A stretch of 64,000 bases of DNA from Nautilus pompilius (lineage: Eukaryota; Mollusca; Cephalopoda; Nautilida; Nautilidae). The stretch is from contig JACATO010000095.1 in the NCBI GenBank assembly GCA_018389105.1, positions 1,361,501 to 1,425,500 on the forward strand, written 5' to 3'. The translations under genes and the position numbers were made by a program. Positions within the stretch are counted from its first letter, which is position 1. Each line of letters starts with the position of its first letter. Below the pieces are notes generated by a model. That model was not told where the DNA came from. It searched no databases and was given only the letters and a program-made list of their open reading frames with translations. Below are positions 59,708 through 64,000 of the stretch, one piece after another.

Positions 59708-61021
59708 CAAACGCCTTACAAGAAATACGGGAGAGAGATTAAAACAATGGCAAAGAAAGAAAGGAAAGGGCAGAATGGTCGCTAATGAAATAAAAGACAA
59801 AATCTCGAATCCGGTTTCCCAATGCATTGCATCTGTATGCAGTAAACACAGAGCCGTGGATGCCAATGAAGCCACTCATCGGGTCTGGAGGGAGATGTCC
59901 TGTAACTTGGAATATTAAACTTTAAAAAAAAAAAAAAAATCTACAGGTTTAAATCTTTAACAATCACGTGCTTTTACCCGTGTAAATGTATGCAATAATA
60001 AACTGCTTTAAGTAGGAATTGTGGGATATTTGAAAGTAGATCCACAATTATGGACATCCTCTCTCCCTCCATACACACCTCGCGCTGTGGAATGATTCCC
60101 GCTGAGTATCCGAATACCTGTCTACCTATGTGTATATATTTTTTCTTTTTGTTGGAAATCGTAAAAAACAAACAACAAAAACGGAAGATTTCTTTCCAAA
60201 TTAAGACTTTGCAAGAGGAAATAACTTTTTTAAAAAAAAAATATTCGTCTGGTATATTAAAAATATATATATATGGAGAGGGGAATAATATTTACCAGTC
60301 TGACGTATTCCGGGATGACGAGGTCTCGCTAGAACAGATGAAATCCGCCGGAAGACAAACATCTGGACAACGATGTACAGGCAGACCGATTGTATTTTAT
60401 TTAGCCATTTTTTTCTTTCTCTATTTTATTTTTCAATTATATTTTCTCCTATTGTTTTAGTTCAGTTTTTTTAAACAAAATATTTTCTTCTATAGAAACT
60501 TTTTAAAGGGAAATATGTAAAATAATGATAAATATCGTATTTTGCGGTTTTATCTTCATATCTTACTCTTCCCCCCACTTTACCAAGTAAAAACGGTTTT
60601 AAATGTTTCCTGTTATATTCAAGAACTTAAAAAAAAAATCTCGTTTTTTTACAAATTTACCTAGAACTTTAAGTAAATTTATTAAAGTTTCAATATCTAA
60701 AAAAGAATGTATGGGCGACGCCAGAGCTCTCCTGTAATTCAGAACACGAGACAACCTCGTGTACCCTCGTGGTCACGCGAGATCGTATAAGGTACGGGAT
60801 TAGACGTGATTACTCTCTCTCTCTCTTCACTTCTAGAACAAAGGAGTTACAAACGATATGGTGGTTCCCGAAGTGTCGATTCCATATTATTCATTGTCTA
60901 CAACCATTTGGCATTTATGTGATCGGTAGTTCTAGCTTTACAACCAGATCGTCATTAACAGAGACACAAGTGAAAATTATATCGACCAGGCGTTTCTCTT
61001 TGTTGTGTAACATCTCCGAAA

Positions 61022-61022
<1 letters not shown>
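59708..61022. other. Unique AT-rich non-coding stretch
   Basis: About 1.3 kb with A runs near 59,924 and 60,232. The 136-codon plus-strand frame at 60,050 is Lys/Ile/Phe-rich and unrecognised. Confidence 0.5.

Positions 61023-61094
<72 letters not shown>
61023..61094. repeat. (TC)n microsatellite
   Basis: About 70 bp of TC dinucleotides with one TTC interruption. Confidence 0.96.
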
Positions 61095-61096
<2 letters not shown>

Positions 61097-61610
61097 TTAT
61101 TTAGTAAGCATATTTCTTTTACTTTACTTAAACCGAAATTAAAGAACGCCGAACGGATGCACGCTTGGCGGAGCGGATAATTGCATTATCCGCCACAGCT
61201 ATTAAATCCAGAGTTCGCTCTCGTCTCTGCACTTTTACGCGCTCACTCAGCGATTATCGATGATATTAACCACACATCTCCTGCCTTTATTATTCTATTT
61301 TCCACACCGAAGAGCTGATGCTTTCTCACGAGTGGCTGATTAAAAATTCAATAAATACATATTTTGTACTTTATTGTTATCTAAACTGCAGCACGCACCT
61401 TGTATATTTAGTTAAGTCAAAATGTTAAAGAAGGACAACAACAAAAATCAGAACGAAAATTATGCTAGAGATTTTAATAAATATTGGTTACGCATTAAAT
61501 TACCAGATGTAATCTTCAGTAGATGCATAAAAATCATCAAAGGCCAAGAACATTTTATTGTATAAATAAAACAATAGCCAAAAGATCTTTTCTTTCTAAA
61601 CTTCTTATCG

Positions 61611-61623
61611 CCACTAGATGGCG
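61611..61623 (+). promoter_or_regulatory. CTCF-like motif
   Basis: CCACTAGATGGCG matches the core of the animal CTCF consensus (CCASYAGRKGGCR) at every core position. Short motif matches occur by chance in 64 kb, so binding is only a possibility. Confidence 0.35.
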
Positions 61624-61733
61624 TTTGTCGATTTTATTCCGCCCGCCGCAGACTAAAGTATTTGTTGCTACACGAGCAAATTAAACTTGGAATTTTTTAG
61701 CGTACACGATTTCTTTTTCAAACGAAAATAATG

Positions 61734-61734
<1 letters not shown>

Positions 61735-61787
<53 letters not shown>

Positions 61788-61805
61788 TATTAATATTATT
61801 ATTTA
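61735..61805. repeat. (TTA)n microsatellite
   Basis: About 20 TTA triplets, ending in an ATTAATATTATTATT variant. Confidence 0.95.
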
Positions 61806-63086
61806 GGCCAGTGATAATTACAGTTTCTATTTACCTTTGACGTTTCTTAATAAGTTTTACACACAGACTGAAAGACATTCCTGTGTACAGTTTGGGTGGA
61901 GGTAGAAAGAAGTCTGTAACATTGCATTATGGGAACAATCGGTAGAGAGAAAAACTGTTTCAAATTCCCATTGTCCAATAAAAATGGCCATCCTCTCCAT
62001 ACCTGGCCTATTTTAAATTAATATTAGGCTGTTTGGTGAAAACTTAACGACCAGCCCATAGTTTTCTTTCTGCGCCAACAGGTAGCGCTGTCCTGAGCGC
62101 GGTTTTGTGTTGGGCTTTCCTACGGTATTCGTAAGAACTTCCTTTAATTCCTGCTGATACCTCTCTCGGGTACCTCCAGTAATCCTATTTTCCACGCCAT
62201 GGTCAAGTTACCTTGGTTGAAAAAACAAACAAAGCCCCCTACTTAATTGGCATCCCGTGTCAGTCGATCAGAAACATTTACTCTTGTAAATAATGACACA
62301 GAAAAGTATTCCTACATTCTAGCCTCAGACTCCGGTTTCTACATCAGCGGATACAGTTTACAATAACTATTATAAAATGGCGCCGGTATTGTACACGAAC
62401 AACGTTGCAAGTGCCTACTGTATGATAAAATAGTTTTCATTTGATCTGAAAAATCAAACCGTGACGGCAAGGTGCTCTCTGGAATGGAACCGTGGTGTAA
62501 TTTCGTGCAGAGATTAAAACAATCATTTTACGGGAAAAACTACTTCAAAGATGAACTTAAACTTTCATTAGACAACACGGTAATTACAGAGAATGCTAAC
62601 TTTTTCTTTAATATAAAAATAAAAGAAATACTGCTCAAAGATGGGCCGAGAGTCCAGATGGGCAAAGAAAGTTAATTAGCTATTCTCTTTTATACCACGG
62701 CATGAAAAGGCAGTTTAATGACTGGCATATAGAACCAAGAGACGGGTCTTTAATGTCATATTTACATCACGTTTTCTGTCTCTTGAATATCATGTATACA
62801 GATTTTTCTGGGTGGTTTTTATATATATATATACATCGGTTATTAAAAATGATCGAAAGATGCATTTTCGTCTCGTACGCTTTCTGTTGGCGGCAACTTC
62901 AGCGAACGTATCTTTACACAGAGACTGGTTACACCCAGCCTGAAGTATGCGATCCCGGCGGCATGGATCGTCCACTGCCAAAGGGATGTTGCTTGACTGA
63001 AGGAAATCGATCACGGTTTTCAAGAAATGCTGCAAGGATCCAGACTGCCTACTTTACACTATCGTTAGTTTTGGGTTAATCAAATT
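61806..63086. other. Unique non-coding stretch
   Basis: About 1.3 kb. The 125-codon plus-strand frame at 62,702-63,079 has no recognisable motif and no codon bias by eye. Confidence 0.5.
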
Positions 63087-63112
63087 AATTTTTTTTTTTT
63101 TTTTTTTTTTTT
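63087..63112. repeat. Poly-T run
   Basis: About 24 consecutive T's. It could be the tail of a minus-strand retroposon, but the bases on its 3' side (upstream for such an element) show nothing recognisable. Confidence 0.8.
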
Positions 63113-63276
63113 AATTTTTCTAAAACAGCTGTAGAATTAATTATGCTGTACAGGTTCTGTTGGCAGTCCTCGACGTGCCTCACCAAGGAAATGCGCGGAC
63201 GCTGTATGAGCCAAGTGTCCGCTTGATGCTCACTTGAAAGCGATATGTGACCACTTTTACCTATATTTGTGTCCGC

Positions 63277-63298
63277 TCTATCTATCTATCTATCTATC
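63277..63298. repeat. (CTAT)n short tandem repeat
   Basis: Five CTAT tetranucleotides. Confidence 0.88.
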
Positions 63299-64000
63299 GT
63301 TGCGGCATCCAGATGCAAAGAACGCGCGAGAAAACTATGCAGAACATTCGGGAACTTCGATATTATTCATCACTAGAATATTCAGTAATTCCAAATTCTT
63401 CGTCTCCGACAGTATTCGCTCTCTAGTCCTTTAGCACCCGGCTCTCAGAGCCAAGGTGGGTAAAGAGAGTTCGGCCAGATGGCAGCCCGACGGGTTTGTT
63501 CGTTCAGCATCGCGATTTCTTGGAATCCTTTTGTCCACGGTCGCGGCACACTGACCGGCGAGCGGTTTCCTCGGCTTGGAACAGATTCCCAGGTGCGACA
63601 CGGCGACTGGCTGTCGTTCTCCCTGGTACCCCGCACCTGTCTGAAAACATCTCTCTGACCACCGGTCCCCGTCTAAACAAACTCGCAAAGGATAGACTTA
63701 GAAATCTTCTAAACTGTAGGTTTTTTTTCGGTCCATGGGGAAGTGTATCAGCGATTTGTTAATTCGTTTAAAAAAGACCATCGACGGGTTTTTTACGGAA
63801 GGAACTGAAAAGATCGATCGTTTTCACGCCCTCATCCCTACATAAAATCAATTATAAATCAATTTATAAACTCGGGCGAGGGAGGGGTCACTTAGAAAAT
63901 ATAATATTCATATAGGATAAATTGTGCTTCCTTCGTATACGAAGACCGAATTATTGGTGATGTTACTGGTTCAGAATGGTTGCCGGTAAGACCAGAACTG
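63299..64000. other. Unique non-coding stretch to window end
   Basis: About 700 bp. Frames on both strands at 63,431-63,762 overlap and have no recognisable domain. Confidence 0.45.

Overview
The window looks like intergenic or intronic DNA from a metazoan nuclear genome. I found no complete host protein-coding gene, no convincing tRNA or rRNA gene, no operon structure and no CRISPR array. Long microsatellites (AC, AG and AAT types), tRNA-derived SINEs, degraded Tc1-like DNA transposons, a CACTA-type element and a LINE fragment all point to an animal. CpG is plentiful, as in many invertebrates. A lophotrochozoan such as a mollusc is my best guess, but no single sequence here proves it.

Layout. 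0-16.4 kb: unique DNA broken by (TC)n, a 0.4 kb AC tract, a 0.7 kb polypyrimidine tract and an AAT tract, with two short exon-like reading frames on the minus strand near 7.9 and 14.4 kb. 16,436-18,005: a 1.57 kb DNA transposon with CACTG ends, a TTA target duplication and a broken gene for a multi-copy animal protein of unknown function. 18-29 kb: mostly unique DNA with one old SINE (21.3 kb) and one exon-like frame (27.3 kb). 29,456-30,621, 41,407-42,647 and 51,693-52,944: three decayed copies of one Tc1-like family, all with the transposase on the minus strand. Near 32.0 kb lies an exon-like frame with a good splice donor. 38,431-38,640: an almost perfect 93-bp-arm hairpin. 39.5 and 55.4 kb: two loci of the same roughly 62-bp TG/AG minisatellite; the second runs into three TGACGTCA palindromes. 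46.6-47.35 kb: the 3' part of a LINE open reading frame on the minus strand. 49.3 kb: a better preserved SINE. 53-64 kb: microsatellites and unique DNA.

How the parts work together. No pathway is encoded here. The mobile elements are fossils with broken reading frames. The main biological leads are: the link between a CACTG-ended transposon and an orphan protein family; the young hairpin, which could feed a small-RNA pathway if transcribed; the exon-like frames, which may belong to a gene with very long introns; and scattered CTCF-like and CRE-like motifs, which would fit a regulatory landscape around a gene outside the window. Family names come from recognised motifs recalled from memory; no database search was run.
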